DNA from: Prolixibacteraceae bacterium
GTDB lineage: Bacteria; Bacteroidota; Bacteroidia; Bacteroidales; Prolixibacteraceae
Direction: 5' to 3'
NCBI GenBank assembly: GCA_025210775.1
Contig: JAOARB010000019.1
Location: 62,001 to 126,000, forward strand
DNA length: 64,000 bases
The notes under the pieces were generated by a model that saw only the letters and a program-made list of their open reading frames with translations, searched no databases and was not told where the DNA came from. Within the stretch, counting starts at the first letter, position 1; the number at the start of each line of letters is the position of its first letter. The translations under genes and the position numbers were made by a program. Positions 28,207-37,482 of the stretch are shown in pieces.

Positions 28207-29241
28207 ATGATCAACACGAATAAAAATATAATCTTATTCACCGTTTTTCTTCTTTTTATCTCCTCCATAGCTCTTGGTCAAAAAAGCTACAAGTATATTA
28301 TTGCTAAAGAGGGAGATGGTATCATTAAGATCTTAAAAAGGAATCACCTAGATCCCATTAAGTACAAGAGTCAATTTATTGCATTAAATGAAAAAAAGAT
28401 AGGGAAAGACCATCATATATATGCGGGCTTAAAGTATAAAATTCCTATTGTATCGAAGAGTGCTACAACCAAAGCAAAAGCATCAACAAATCGTACAGTA
28501 AGGAGATATTCGATCTTTGGCAGTGAGTACGATACGGTCAGCATAATGAATCAGCATCTTAAGGGGTGCGCCTTTTATCTCGTTAGTGGTCATGGAGGTC
28601 CAGACCCTGGTGCAATTGAGATGATTGATAAAAAGATGATCACAGAAGATGAATATGCTTATGATGTAACCCTTCGTCTTGGAAGAGAACTCATTAAAGA
28701 AGGAGCTACCGTATACATTATAACAAGAGATCCCAAGGATGGTATCCGTGATGATAAGTTCTTAATAAATAACACAAAAGAAGTTTGTTATCCTAATAAA
28801 AAAATTCCTAGAAGTCAAAAACAGAGACTAAGACAAAGAACAAAGGCTGTAAATAATCTTTACAAGAAGAATAAAAAGAAATTCCAATATCAACGGCTAT
28901 TGGTCATGCACGTGGATGCACATCTTGTTTCTAGTGAAATAGACCTATTCTTCTATTATTTTAAAAATAGCAGCAAAGGAAAGAAAACAGCATATAATAT
29001 GAGAGAGATTATCCGTCGTAAATACGAATATTATCAACCTCATCGTGGATATAAAGGGAAAGTAGTTCCTCGCGATCTTCATATGCTTTCTATGACAGAT
29101 CCTCCAGCAGTGTTTATTGAGCTTGGGAATATAAAAAATAGAAGAGATCAGAAACGTCTACTACAACCACGAAATAGGCAACTTATTGCTGAATGGATGG
29201 TAGAAGGAATAAAATACGATTATAAGAAACAAAAGAGATAG
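28207..29241 (+). CDS. N-acetylmuramoyl-L-alanine amidase with LysM-like segment
   Basis: I chose the start at 28207, giving 344 residues beginning MINTNKNIILFTVFLLFISS, a clear signal peptide ending SIALGQ. A start at 28132 would add 25 residues that spoil it. A LysM-like segment follows (YIIAKEGDGIIKILKRN to YAGLKYKIP). The catalytic region is an Amidase_3-type zinc fold: SGHGGPDPGA (first zinc His), DEYAYDVTLRLG, the HVDAH block, and FIELGNIKNRRDQ with the catalytic Glu. It should cut the amide bond between N-acetylmuramate and the stem peptide, for cell separation or wall turnover. Several positions are unusual (SGHGGPDPG where AGHGGxDPG is common), so it is a diverged member. Confidence 0.83.
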   Translation: MINTNKNIILFTVFLLFISSIALGQKSYKYIIAKEGDGIIKILKRNHLDPIKYKSQFIALNEKKIGKDHHIYAGLKYKIPIVSKSATTKAKASTNRTVRRYSIFGSEYDTVSIMNQHLKGCAFYLVSGHGGPDPGAIEMIDKKMITEDEYAYDVTLRLGRELIKEGATVYIITRDPKDGIRDDKFLINNTKEVCYPNKKIPRSQKQRLRQRTKAVNNLYKKNKKKFQYQRLLVMHVDAHLVSSEIDLFFYYFKNSSKGKKTAYNMREIIRRKYEYYQPHRGYKGKVVPRDLHMLSMTDPPAVFIELGNIKNRRDQKRLLQPRNRQLIAEWMVEGIKYDYKKQKR

Positions 29242-29328
29242 AATAGTGTTTTAGTAGACAAAACACCTAGTCTTTTCATTAGTCAATACATCTTTTTATC
29301 AATTAGTTACTTGTAGTTTAAATCGAAA

Positions 29329-29372
29329 AAAAGCGATGAACCCTCTTATTACAAGAGTAGTTCATCGCTTTT
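29329..29372. terminator. Convergent terminator between the amidase and ClC genes
   Basis: A perfect 13-bp stem (29329-29341 with 29360-29372) with A-run on the left and T-rich sequence on the right, so it can act on both strands. Confidence 0.8.
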
Positions 29373-29393
29373 CATTTTTATAAATATGAATGT

Positions 29394-30695
29394 TTATTTC
29401 ACCTTCTTCTCTGCATCAATTTCAGACAGAGTCATTCCCTTTTCACTATCATAGTTCCAATGTTTAGGACTACCAACTATTTGTGCGCTATAGATTCCTG
29501 AATGACCAGAAAACAGATATGCAATAACACAAGTAATCGCAATAAAGACAGCACTTTCTGCTCCAAATAATTCTATCCCCATAATAGTACAAGCAATAGG
29601 TGTGTTGGTAGCACCTGAAAAGACTGCTACAAAACTCACTCCGGCCAAAAGAGAGATAGGAAGAGGAACCCAGAAAGAGAGTGCACTACCAAGGGTAGCA
29701 CCAACATAAAACAGAGGAGTAACTTCACCGCCCTTGAATCCAGCACCAAGAGTGAAGGTGGTAAACAAAATCTTTAACAAGAAATCGTACCAATTCATCT
29801 GTTGTGAAAAAGAGTCGACAATAGTAGGAACCCCTAATCCAATATATTTTGTATCAAAATTCATTCCCCAAATAACCAAAGCAAGAATAACTCCACCGAT
29901 AACAGGACGCAAAGGAGGATATTTTATTTTTTTAAATAAAGAACCCCAGAAATGAACTCCTTTAGAGAAGAGCATCCCAGCCAATCCACAAAATACACCT
30001 ACCAATATGACCCATAAGAAATTTTGTATTTCAAAGGCAGGCACACTAAAAATCTGATAATGGGTATGATGAATATCGAACAAACGACAACCATAATCTG
30101 CAAATACTGCCGAAAGGAACGTAGGTACAATTGTGTCGTATCTCAAACGTCCTATTGTAAACACCTCTAAACCAAATACAGCACCAGCTAAAGGAGTGCC
30201 AAAAATAGAAGCGAAACCAGCAGCGACACCACAAGAGAGAAGAATACGGCGGTCTCTTTCATTTAACTTAAACCATTTTGTAAATTGATCTGCAATGGCC
30301 CCTCCCATCTGAACAGCAGTACCTTCTCGACCAGCAGAGCCACCAAAGAAATGAGTTATCACTGTTCCTATCAGAACCAAAGGAGCCATACGCAATTGAA
30401 TAATCTTCTTTGGACTATGAAATTCCTCAAGAAGGAGGTTGTTTCCTTTCACCACTCCTTTACCCCAATAATGATACATCAAACCGATAGACAAACCTCC
30501 TATTGGTAAACCAAAGACAAGCCACATATGCTCATTCCTAAAATCGGTAGCCCAATGAAGGGACTTTAAAAAGAAGGCAGAAGCAGCTCCTGCAAGAAGT
30601 CCTACTAAAAGAGATAGTAAAAGCCATTTAGTCAAATACCCCAAAGAAGACAACTGTTGTACATGCGGTAATCTCTCTCTAAATTTCTCAAGCAT
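29394..30695 (-). CDS. ClC-family antiporter, probable fluoride/proton (CLC-F) type
   Basis: A 433-residue ClC protein with about ten or more membrane helices. The ion-pathway motifs are those of the fluoride-specific CLC-F branch rather than chloride ClCs: KGNNLLLEE at about residues 83-91 (where chloride ClCs have GSGIP), GREGT at 122-126 with gating Glu124 (GREGP in the others), and GGEVTPLFYVG in place of GxFxP. The family exports F- in exchange for H+ and protects against fluoride. There is no regulatory C-terminal CBS domain, as usual for this branch. I looked for a fluoride riboswitch upstream (30696-30926) and saw none. Assigning it as a general ClC channel would be safe; the fluoride role rests on motifs. 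Confidence 0.85.
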   Translation of the reverse strand: MLEKFRERLPHVQQLSSLGYLTKWLLLSLLVGLLAGAASAFFLKSLHWATDFRNEHMWLVFGLPIGGLSIGLMYHYWGKGVVKGNNLLLEEFHSPKKIIQLRMAPLVLIGTVITHFFGGSAGREGTAVQMGGAIADQFTKWFKLNERDRRILLSCGVAAGFASIFGTPLAGAVFGLEVFTIGRLRYDTIVPTFLSAVFADYGCRLFDIHHTHYQIFSVPAFEIQNFLWVILVGVFCGLAGMLFSKGVHFWGSLFKKIKYPPLRPVIGGVILALVIWGMNFDTKYIGLGVPTIVDSFSQQMNWYDFLLKILFTTFTLGAGFKGGEVTPLFYVGATLGSALSFWVPLPISLLAGVSFVAVFSGATNTPIACTIMGIELFGAESAVFIAITCVIAYLFSGHSGIYSAQIVGSPKHWNYDSEKGMTLSEIDAEKKVK

Positions 30696-30926
30696 AATAT
30701 ATAATAACGTTTAAAACCACTACGAACAATTCAAATATCTTGATCCGTCAAAAACGTTACAAAAGTACATCCAATAAAATAAATAGTACAATTAAATGGA
30801 ATAAAAATAGCAGATGAATAGACAACTCAACCATCATGAACTCTTATATTCGGATCTCATTCCATGGGAATCGAATAATAAGTTATATATTTGCTACTTC
30901 AATTTGTAACACACCTTAAAATAAAT

Positions 30927-31712
30927 ATGGCTCATCTTTTATTGATCTTTATTGGAATAATCGCAGGGATAGTAACAGGCATCACAGGAGCCTCAAGTGT
31001 AATGGTCGTAGTTCCGCTATTAAGTATTCTACTTAATTTCTCGATACATCAGGCCATCGGAACAAGTTTAGTGGTAGATGTCGTTGCTCCTTTGTTTATC
31101 TCTTTTACCTATTTCAAAAAAGGACATATAAAGATCAAAGAGAGTTTAATGGTGTTATTGGGAACAGTACTATTTGCACCAATAGGTTCCTACTTCTCTG
31201 ATATGATTCCAGAAAGAGGCTTAGGCTCATCCTTTGGTGGGTTTATGGTAATTCTGGCTATTATGATCTTTCGTACAGGAGCCAAACAAAAGATTGGAGA
31301 AGAAAATAAATCAATGCTTCCTCCTTTTCTTCAAAATCCTATAGTCAAAGCTTCGGCATGTTTTATTTTGGCTGGTGCTAGTGGATTTATGACAGGATTT
31401 ATGGGAGCAGGAGGAGGAACCAACTTATTATTAATATTAATCTTATTTTGTGGTTTTAGCCTACACAATGCATTAGGCTCTTCCATTTTTATGATGGCGC
31501 TTACCGCTTCAGCAGGAGTAGCTGGTCATCTATATCATGGCAACGTAAACATAGAGAATGGAATAATCGTGGCTGTAGTAGCTACGATTGCAGGAACAAT
31601 CAGCGCTAAAAAGATGAGTAATTTAGACGAAAGAATCTTATCTTACTTCATGAGTGGAGTATATGCTATTCTGGGAATCATGATGGTCTTGTTGAATATG
31701 TTTTACAACTAA
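30927..31712 (+). CDS. TSUP-family (TauE/SafE) membrane transporter
   Basis: 261 residues starting MAHLLLIFIGIIAGIVTG; I chose the ATG at 30927 because the frame open from 30891 adds only a short polar stretch. There are two sets of four hydrophobic helices with the duplicated family motifs GxxTGITGASSVMVVVPLLS (first half) and SGFMTGFMGAGGGTNLLLI (second half). TSUP proteins move sulfite, sulfonates or related organic anions across the inner membrane; the substrate here is unknown. A TATATTTG box at 30886-30893 matches the Bacteroidota -7 element, 33 bases before the start. The gene is divergent from the ClC antiporter. Confidence 0.85.
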   Translation: MAHLLLIFIGIIAGIVTGITGASSVMVVVPLLSILLNFSIHQAIGTSLVVDVVAPLFISFTYFKKGHIKIKESLMVLLGTVLFAPIGSYFSDMIPERGLGSSFGGFMVILAIMIFRTGAKQKIGEENKSMLPPFLQNPIVKASACFILAGASGFMTGFMGAGGGTNLLLILILFCGFSLHNALGSSIFMMALTASAGVAGHLYHGNVNIENGIIVAVVATIAGTISAKKMSNLDERILSYFMSGVYAILGIMMVLLNMFYN

Positions 31713-31795
31713 GACTTTATTTATTATATTTGTCTGATCCTCTTACGAAACCATGAGAAAAATCATTATTACAGAACATTAAAAAAGGTATTGGA

Positions 31796-32440
31796 ATGCG
31801 ATCATTAAAATCAACATTGTTGCTGCTTACACTATTATTTAGCACCACTATATTTGCTCAAGAGGCAGCAACAACGCAAAGCGCTACAACAACAAAAGTA
31901 GCAAGAAAGCCTCGTCCTAAGTTTACTCTTAAGGATAAAAGTATTGAGGATCAATTTGATTTGATATATAAAAGATCGACCAAATATCAGGATTATAAGG
32001 TAGTTAAGATAGCTTGGTTTAATGATCTTAAGAAAAACATCAAAGATTCTCTACAAGCAAAAGAACAACAATGGCAAAAAGCCAATAGTGAGACAGTAAA
32101 ACTTAAAGCAGAAGTAGAAAGTCTGAATAATGAATTGACTCAAACTAAAGAGAAATTAGCTCAAATATCTGAAGAAAAAGACAGCATGTCCGTTATGGGA
32201 ATGCTAGTTGAGAAATCAACCTATCAAACAATCTTGTGGAGCATTATCGTTATACTAATTGCCTTTAGTGTAATTTGTTACATGCTATTTAAGCGTGCAC
32301 ACATTGTTACAAGAAGAACACAAGAGAAATTAGATGATATACAGGAAGAATTTGAAACTCATCGCAAAAGAGCATTAGAAAGAGAACAGGTATTAGCAAG
32401 AAAACTTCATACAGAACAACGCAAAAATCAATCATTCTAG
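31796..32440 (+). CDS. Exported coiled-coil protein with one membrane anchor, unknown function
   Basis: 214 residues: a signal peptide (LLLLTLLFSTTIFAQ), a Thr/Ala-rich linker, a segment with conserved look (KDKSIEDQFDLIYKRSTKYQDYKVVKIAWFNDL), a Lys/Glu/Gln coiled coil (about 90-130), one hydrophobic helix (TILWSIIVILIAFSVICYML, about 147-166) and a basic coiled-coil tail. Proteins like this in the phylum are sometimes labelled tRNA (guanine-N1)-methyltransferase, which nothing in this sequence supports. A TATATTTG -7 box lies at 31725-31732 and a strong terminator follows, so it is probably monocistronic. Confidence 0.75.
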   Translation: MRSLKSTLLLLTLLFSTTIFAQEAATTQSATTTKVARKPRPKFTLKDKSIEDQFDLIYKRSTKYQDYKVVKIAWFNDLKKNIKDSLQAKEQQWQKANSETVKLKAEVESLNNELTQTKEKLAQISEEKDSMSVMGMLVEKSTYQTILWSIIVILIAFSVICYMLFKRAHIVTRRTQEKLDDIQEEFETHRKRALEREQVLARKLHTEQRKNQSF

Positions 32441-32463
32441 TTTTTCGGAAGTAAAAATATTCC

Positions 32464-32498
32464 AGAGGCATTCTTTGAAAAGAGTGCCTCTTTTTTTA
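32464..32498 (+). terminator. Terminator after the coiled-coil protein
   Basis: The 11-bp stem (32464-32474 with 32481-32491, one G-T pair) is followed by seven to eight T. Confidence 0.85.
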
Positions 32499-33031
32499 TC
32501 ATATCAAGAAATATATCCCCTTAAATATTAACCCCAAATATATCAACAAACACTCTTGTTCGAAAAACATCATAATTCTCTTCTCTCGAAAGGTATAAAT
32601 GATAAATATTCCTTTAAATAAAAATAGAATTTTAAAATAAGCTTTGCCAGTAAAATATCTAAAAAAAAGACCTTACATAAGGTAGTTCTTATTACGAATA
32701 TCAATGAAAATGGCAAAGGTTAAACGTAATCAAATTTCAATGTAGGTTAATCAATAAAACAACAACTTTAACCACTAAGAGATAGGAAACATAGGATATC
32801 ACAAAAAATATTTTGCATCTATTTCTCTTTTTATCCCCAAAAGGTCACTACAATAGAATAAGATGAGAACACATTAATTATCAACCCAACGACCAGTATA
32901 GTATTTGATTCGACTACACAATATCAATTACCAACAAAGAAGAGAATGATGGAAAAGCTTTATCTTTAGAATATAAAAACAATAACTATCTAATGAGTTC
33001 GAATCCTCTAAATCTTAAATATAAATAAGGA
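32499..33031. other. Non-coding AT-rich stretch
   Basis: No gene, RNA or repeat supported. A GAGTTCGAATCCTC sequence near 32994-33007 resembles a tRNA T-arm, but no acceptor or anticodon arm surrounds it. Confidence 0.4.
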
Positions 33032-35467
33032 TTATCCCTCTTTAGCAATCAAATGAGATAAATAAGTCAATCGTTCAGTTTGTCTTGTGGTTTCTGCAGC
33101 ACGCTTTAATGCTCCTCTATTTCCAACAAAGACCACGCATTTCTTTCCCCTTGTCATTCCGGTATAAACAAGGTTACGTGTCAACATCGTAAAATGTTGA
33201 TACACCAAAGGAATAATCACAGCATCAAATTCACTCCCCTGTGATTTATGTATTGTGATCGCATAGGCTAAATCTAAATCCTGAATATTATCCTGAGAAT
33301 AACACACCTCACGACTTCCATTTTTATCATTATAAACCACACCCAACTTCTTCTTTCGTGGTTCAATCTCACTGACAGTACCAATATCTCCATTAAATAC
33401 CTCTAAATCATAATTATTCCTTTTTTGAATAACTCGATCTCCGACTCTAAGAGTATACTTTCCAACAACAAGTTCATTCTTGGAAGTATGAGCAGGATTA
33501 ATCTTATCTTGTAAACAATGATTTAGATTTTCTGTTCCCATCATTCCTTTGGTCATTGGTGTTAAAACTTGAATCTCTAATCCACTACCGAGATAACGAG
33601 AAATCGTTTCACAATAAAGTTTAATAACCATATCTAATGCATTTAACCCGTAATGAATAGATGAAAAAGGAGATACTCGTTTTAAAATATGTTTGAGTCC
33701 CTCTGTTTCAGATTTACTTAGAGCGATATTGGTTAGATTGCTATTTTTAAATTTCTCAGGAACCTGGAAACCATCCCACTGATAACCATCATACATCATT
33801 GGATCCTTGCATCTAGAATCGTCATCATGTAAAGAGTTAAAATGATTTCTAACCCGTCGGATAAAGTCTGATTGCTCTTGTGTTATTACTTCACTATCAA
33901 CAAACATACAATCCTCCTTTTCTTTCCATAATGAAGGATGCTGAATAGGGGTTTTTATCTGAGGTAACACACCTTCATTCAATTCATGCGAATAACGTAT
34001 TATCGAACTAGAAGCAGCTTGTCTAAAGATCGAAGAGAGTTTATTTACAGAAATAGCCTCACTACGAATCATATCATGAAGCACATTTCCTGCACCAACA
34101 GAAGGAAGTTGATCCACATCACCAATAAACAGAATCTGTGTATTATCTCCGATAGCCTGCATCAAATGTGAGGTCAATTGAATATCCAACATAGAAGTTT
34201 CATCAAGAATAAGGAAATCAACCTCTAACTGTTTCTCTTCATTATACTTAAAACTATTTGTCATTGCATTAAATGCCAACAAACGATGTATTGTCTTTGC
34301 CTCAACACCAATAACATCTCCCATACGTTGAGCAGCACGACCTGTTGGGGCAGCCAAGAGAACACTTAACTTATGTGATTGTAGATACTTTACCAATAAT
34401 CGTAAAGTAGTTGTTTTACCACATCCTGGACCTCCTGTTAAGATAGATAAAGGTTGCTTTACAATATTAGATATTGCACTTCGCTGCTCTTCAGAGAGAG
34501 GAAAATCTTCCCCTTTCTCCAACTTATTAAAATCGATAGTAGATTTTAACTTCTTTGAGATATAAGAGTGAGTAAGAAGTGTTTTTATCTTTTTACCAAC
34601 ATAAGACTCTGCTTCATATAAATTCTTGTCATAATAAACAGGATTGTCCTCTATCATCCTTTTCTTTAATCTAAACTCTTTTTCCAAAAGATCAAGATTG
34701 CTATCCAGAAGTGCCATATCCAAGCGGCTCTCTAGAAAAGAAAGTTTATCTTGAATCATCTTCTTTGTCAAAAAGCAATGTCCATCCTCTTTCGAACGAG
34801 AAAGCACATACAGGATCATCGCACGTATACGCTGAGGGCTAAATGTCTCAATACCGGTTGACAATGCAATGGCATCAGCCTTTAGAAAGCCAATACCATG
34901 AATGTCTTGAATAAGTTTATAAGGATCATTTTGTAACGTCGTAATAGTGGAAGCCCCATATCGTTCGATAAGCTTAGAGGCATAACTGATAGGCAATTGA
35001 TGTTCTTGAAGATATTGAACAACATCTCTTGCTGCTCGATGGGTCTGCCATGCAACAGATATTTTATCTAGCTTATTTTTTGATATTCCTGGTATATCTA
35101 GCAACTTGTCGATATTGTTCTCAAAAACATCTAAAGTCTCTTTCCCAAAGTGGGAAACAATCTTTTTAGCCATGGCAGGTCCTACTCCTGAAATTAACCC
35201 AGAACCTAAATATTTCTGAAGAGCCTCATTCGATTCTGGTCGTTTCTCAATAGCTCTTTTAGCATCAAATTGACGACCATAAGTCTTATGACTAATCCAT
35301 TTACCATAAAAATCTAAAGTTTTACCTACAAAGATATCTTCACCATACATCACGACAGAAACAGTACGATGTGAACCAAAAGGCTTCACCTTTAATACAG
35401 TCCAACCATTCTCATCATTTCGAAATGTTACCCTTTCAATTACTCCTTGTAGGTGTTCCTCAAACAT
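33032..35467 (-). CDS. recD2: RecD2-type SF1B DNA helicase
   Basis: 811 residues. The N-terminal part has an OB-like segment (VIERVTFRNDENGWTVLKV) and helix-hairpin-helix repeats (LGSGLISGVGPAMAKKIV, LLDIPGISKNKL). The helicase core follows: Walker A LTGGPGCGKTTTLRLL, Walker B FLILDETSM, GDVDQLPSVGAGNVL, and the C-terminal AYAITIHKSQGSEFDAV and TRGKK blocks. This is the RecD-like helicase found without RecBC, implicated in DNA repair. It is longer than the roughly 720-740 residues I expect: about 60-80 extra residues (from EDCMFVDSEVITQEQ to LNALDMVIKLY, about 515-625) lie between helicase motifs. It is alone on its strand with a long upstream gap. Confidence 0.9.
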   Translation of the reverse strand: MFEEHLQGVIERVTFRNDENGWTVLKVKPFGSHRTVSVVMYGEDIFVGKTLDFYGKWISHKTYGRQFDAKRAIEKRPESNEALQKYLGSGLISGVGPAMAKKIVSHFGKETLDVFENNIDKLLDIPGISKNKLDKISVAWQTHRAARDVVQYLQEHQLPISYASKLIERYGASTITTLQNDPYKLIQDIHGIGFLKADAIALSTGIETFSPQRIRAMILYVLSRSKEDGHCFLTKKMIQDKLSFLESRLDMALLDSNLDLLEKEFRLKKRMIEDNPVYYDKNLYEAESYVGKKIKTLLTHSYISKKLKSTIDFNKLEKGEDFPLSEEQRSAISNIVKQPLSILTGGPGCGKTTTLRLLVKYLQSHKLSVLLAAPTGRAAQRMGDVIGVEAKTIHRLLAFNAMTNSFKYNEEKQLEVDFLILDETSMLDIQLTSHLMQAIGDNTQILFIGDVDQLPSVGAGNVLHDMIRSEAISVNKLSSIFRQAASSSIIRYSHELNEGVLPQIKTPIQHPSLWKEKEDCMFVDSEVITQEQSDFIRRVRNHFNSLHDDDSRCKDPMMYDGYQWDGFQVPEKFKNSNLTNIALSKSETEGLKHILKRVSPFSSIHYGLNALDMVIKLYCETISRYLGSGLEIQVLTPMTKGMMGTENLNHCLQDKINPAHTSKNELVVGKYTLRVGDRVIQKRNNYDLEVFNGDIGTVSEIEPRKKKLGVVYNDKNGSREVCYSQDNIQDLDLAYAITIHKSQGSEFDAVIIPLVYQHFTMLTRNLVYTGMTRGKKCVVFVGNRGALKRAAETTRQTERLTYLSHLIAKEG

Positions 35468-35752
35468 AATATTAAATAGAATTTATTTAAGTAAAAATAA
35501 TGCAAATTGTTGCATTCTCAAAACCCATCCATACAACAAAATACCAACAAAAACAATAAAATATCCATATTCTAAAACATAGCAATCTAAAACACTGTAT
35601 ATCAATAACAAAAACAAAAAAATCACCAAACACAAACATTTGTCATTGCCACATATGAAACAATAAAGATTATTATAATATTTTTGGGAAGCGCATTGAA
35701 ATATATGGCTCCCCCATATAGATAAAAAAGAGAATAAATATAAAACAGAATC

Positions 35753-37018
35753 ATGACATCGAGTTCAAAAATCCAAAAAACTGACTACAAAGCACCATTC
35801 CTTATTATGGTTTCTTTGTTCTTTATTGTAGGTTTTCTTACAGTAGTAAATCAACAATTCCAAGTTCCATTGAAAGCAGCATTTTTATCAAATGCAGGAA
35901 CACTTAAAAACACACTAACTACATTTATCACTTTTGCATTCTTCATGGGGTATCCTGCGATGGGTAACATTTCATCTCGTTGGGTAGACAAACATGGATA
36001 CAAATCGACTCTTATTCGTGGATTGGTGATGTTAGTTATCTCATTAGGTATTTTTGAAATATCTGCATTCTCAGACTCAGTACTAGGGTCTATGAGCATT
36101 GGAGTATCAGAAACACTACCTTATGCATTTATTGTTTTCTTTATTGGTTCTTTCTTCCTTGGTTGTGCACTAGCTGTACTTCAAGTAGTAATCAACCCTT
36201 ATTTGGTTAATTGTGAAGTGGCAGGAACTTCTTCTGTAACACGTATCAATATTGGTGGAGCATCAAACTCTATCGGTACTACTGTAGCACCTCACTTTGT
36301 TGCTGGTATCGTATTTGCTGGAACAGCAACTCCAACAGTAGATCAAGTATATATTCCTTTTGCAGTATTAATGGCAACTGTTGCACTAGTTGCTGTTGCA
36401 GTTAGCAAACTACACCTTCCAAATATCGCATCAGAGGGAGCAGATAAAGAAGAAGAAGCAACAAATGACAACAAAAGCGTATGGTCTTACAGCCAACTAA
36501 AATATGGTGTGATTGGTATCTTCGTTTATGTAGGTGCTGAGGTTTGTATTGGTGCAAACATCAACCTTTTTGCTGAAGACTTAAGCTTCTCTAAAGATAT
36601 CGCTTCAACAATGGCTACTTTCTATTGGGGAGGTATGTTGATTGGACGTCTTTGTGGATCTTTCTTCTCTAAAATCTCTGGACAAACTCAATTGAAAATT
36701 TCAACTTCAATTGCAATCACATTGATTCTATTAAGTATGATCTTAAAGAACCCTTGGTTACTTGTAGGAGTAGGTTTAGTTCACTCAATTATGTGGGGAG
36801 CTATCTTTGCACTTGCAATCAACAAACTAGGTAAATATACATCTAAAGGATCAGGTGCTTTGATGATTGGTGTAGCTGGTGGAGCCGTTCTTCCATGGTT
36901 ACAAGGTATCACTGCTGATGTACTAGGTGGATGGGAAATGACATGGATTGTAGTAATCCTATGTGAGTTATACATCCTTTGGTATGCAGTAGCTGGTCAC
37001 AAACCAAAAGTTGCTTAA
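35753..37018 (+). CDS. Sugar MFS transporter (FucP/GluP family)
   Basis: 421 residues with about 12 membrane helices. The fucose/glucose/galactose-proton symporter group is indicated by FFIVGFLTVVNQQFQVPLK near the N-terminus, FFMGYPAMGNISSRWVDKHGYK in loop 2-3, FFLGCALAVLQVVINPYL and the second-half YVGAEVCIGANINLFAED. It should import a hexose or deoxyhexose with H+. A TATTTTTG -7-like box occurs about 65 bases before the start. A strong hairpin follows the stop codon and a BlaI-type regulator gene lies beyond it. Confidence 0.9.
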   Translation: MTSSSKIQKTDYKAPFLIMVSLFFIVGFLTVVNQQFQVPLKAAFLSNAGTLKNTLTTFITFAFFMGYPAMGNISSRWVDKHGYKSTLIRGLVMLVISLGIFEISAFSDSVLGSMSIGVSETLPYAFIVFFIGSFFLGCALAVLQVVINPYLVNCEVAGTSSVTRINIGGASNSIGTTVAPHFVAGIVFAGTATPTVDQVYIPFAVLMATVALVAVAVSKLHLPNIASEGADKEEEATNDNKSVWSYSQLKYGVIGIFVYVGAEVCIGANINLFAEDLSFSKDIASTMATFYWGGMLIGRLCGSFFSKISGQTQLKISTSIAITLILLSMILKNPWLLVGVGLVHSIMWGAIFALAINKLGKYTSKGSGALMIGVAGGAVLPWLQGITADVLGGWEMTWIVVILCELYILWYAVAGHKPKVA

Positions 37019-37046
37019 GCAAGAAATTAAAATACATTATATAAGA

Positions 37047-37081
37047 AAAGAGAGAAATCCATATAATGGGTTTCTCTCTTT
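37047..37081 (+). terminator. Terminator after the sugar transporter
   Basis: An 11-bp perfect outer stem (37047-37057 with 37071-37081) with inner CCAT/ATGG pairing and a T-rich right flank. It sits between the transporter and the BlaI-type gene, partly separating them. Confidence 0.8.
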
Positions 37082-37105
37082 CTGATTCTTTAAAGCAATA
37101 ATCAA

Positions 37106-37471
37106 ATGAGAGAACAAGAAACAATCAAAGAGCTTACTCACGCAGAAGAGCAAGTAATGTTTTTTCTATGGGATATGGAAAAAGCATTTGTAAAACAATT
37201 GGTAGAGATGTATGAAATGCCTCAACCAGCGTATAATACTGTTTCAACTATTGTAAGAATACTTGAGAAAAAAGGATTCGTAAGCTACAAAGCATTTGGA
37301 CGTTCTCACCAATACTTCCCTGTTGTATCGAGAGAAGAATACATGCACTTTATCGGGATGCGTATCATTCGTGATTATTTCGATGGATCTTTTGTTGAAT
37401 TCAACCAGTTCTTTATGGAAAAAGGAGAGATATCTCCCAATGAATTTGATAAGATTGTAGACATTAAATAA
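37106..37471 (+). CDS. BlaI/MecI/CopY-type transcriptional repressor
   Basis: A 121-residue winged-helix protein: ELTHAEEQVMFFLWD at the N-terminus, NTVSTIVRILEKKGFVSYKAFGRSHQY as recognition helix and wing, and a C-terminal helical dimerisation tail. The classical BlaI/MecI group acts with a BlaR1/MecR1 membrane protease, but no such gene is adjacent: the next gene is convergent. It may respond to something else or have a distant partner. It begins 25 bases after the transporter terminator and ends 12 bases before the convergent helicase gene. Confidence 0.87.
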   Translation: MREQETIKELTHAEEQVMFFLWDMEKAFVKQLVEMYEMPQPAYNTVSTIVRILEKKGFVSYKAFGRSHQYFPVVSREEYMHFIGMRIIRDYFDGSFVEFNQFFMEKGEISPNEFDKIVDIK

Positions 37472-37482
37472 GCTATATCACA

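Noticed and set aside
30696..30926. Possible fluoride riboswitch before the ClC gene
   Set aside because: The conserved crcB-motif blocks are not visible on the minus strand; the region is plain AT-rich sequence.
32985..33012. tRNA T-arm-like GAGTTCGAATCCTC
   Set aside because: No acceptor stem, anticodon arm or CCA-compatible end can be built around it.
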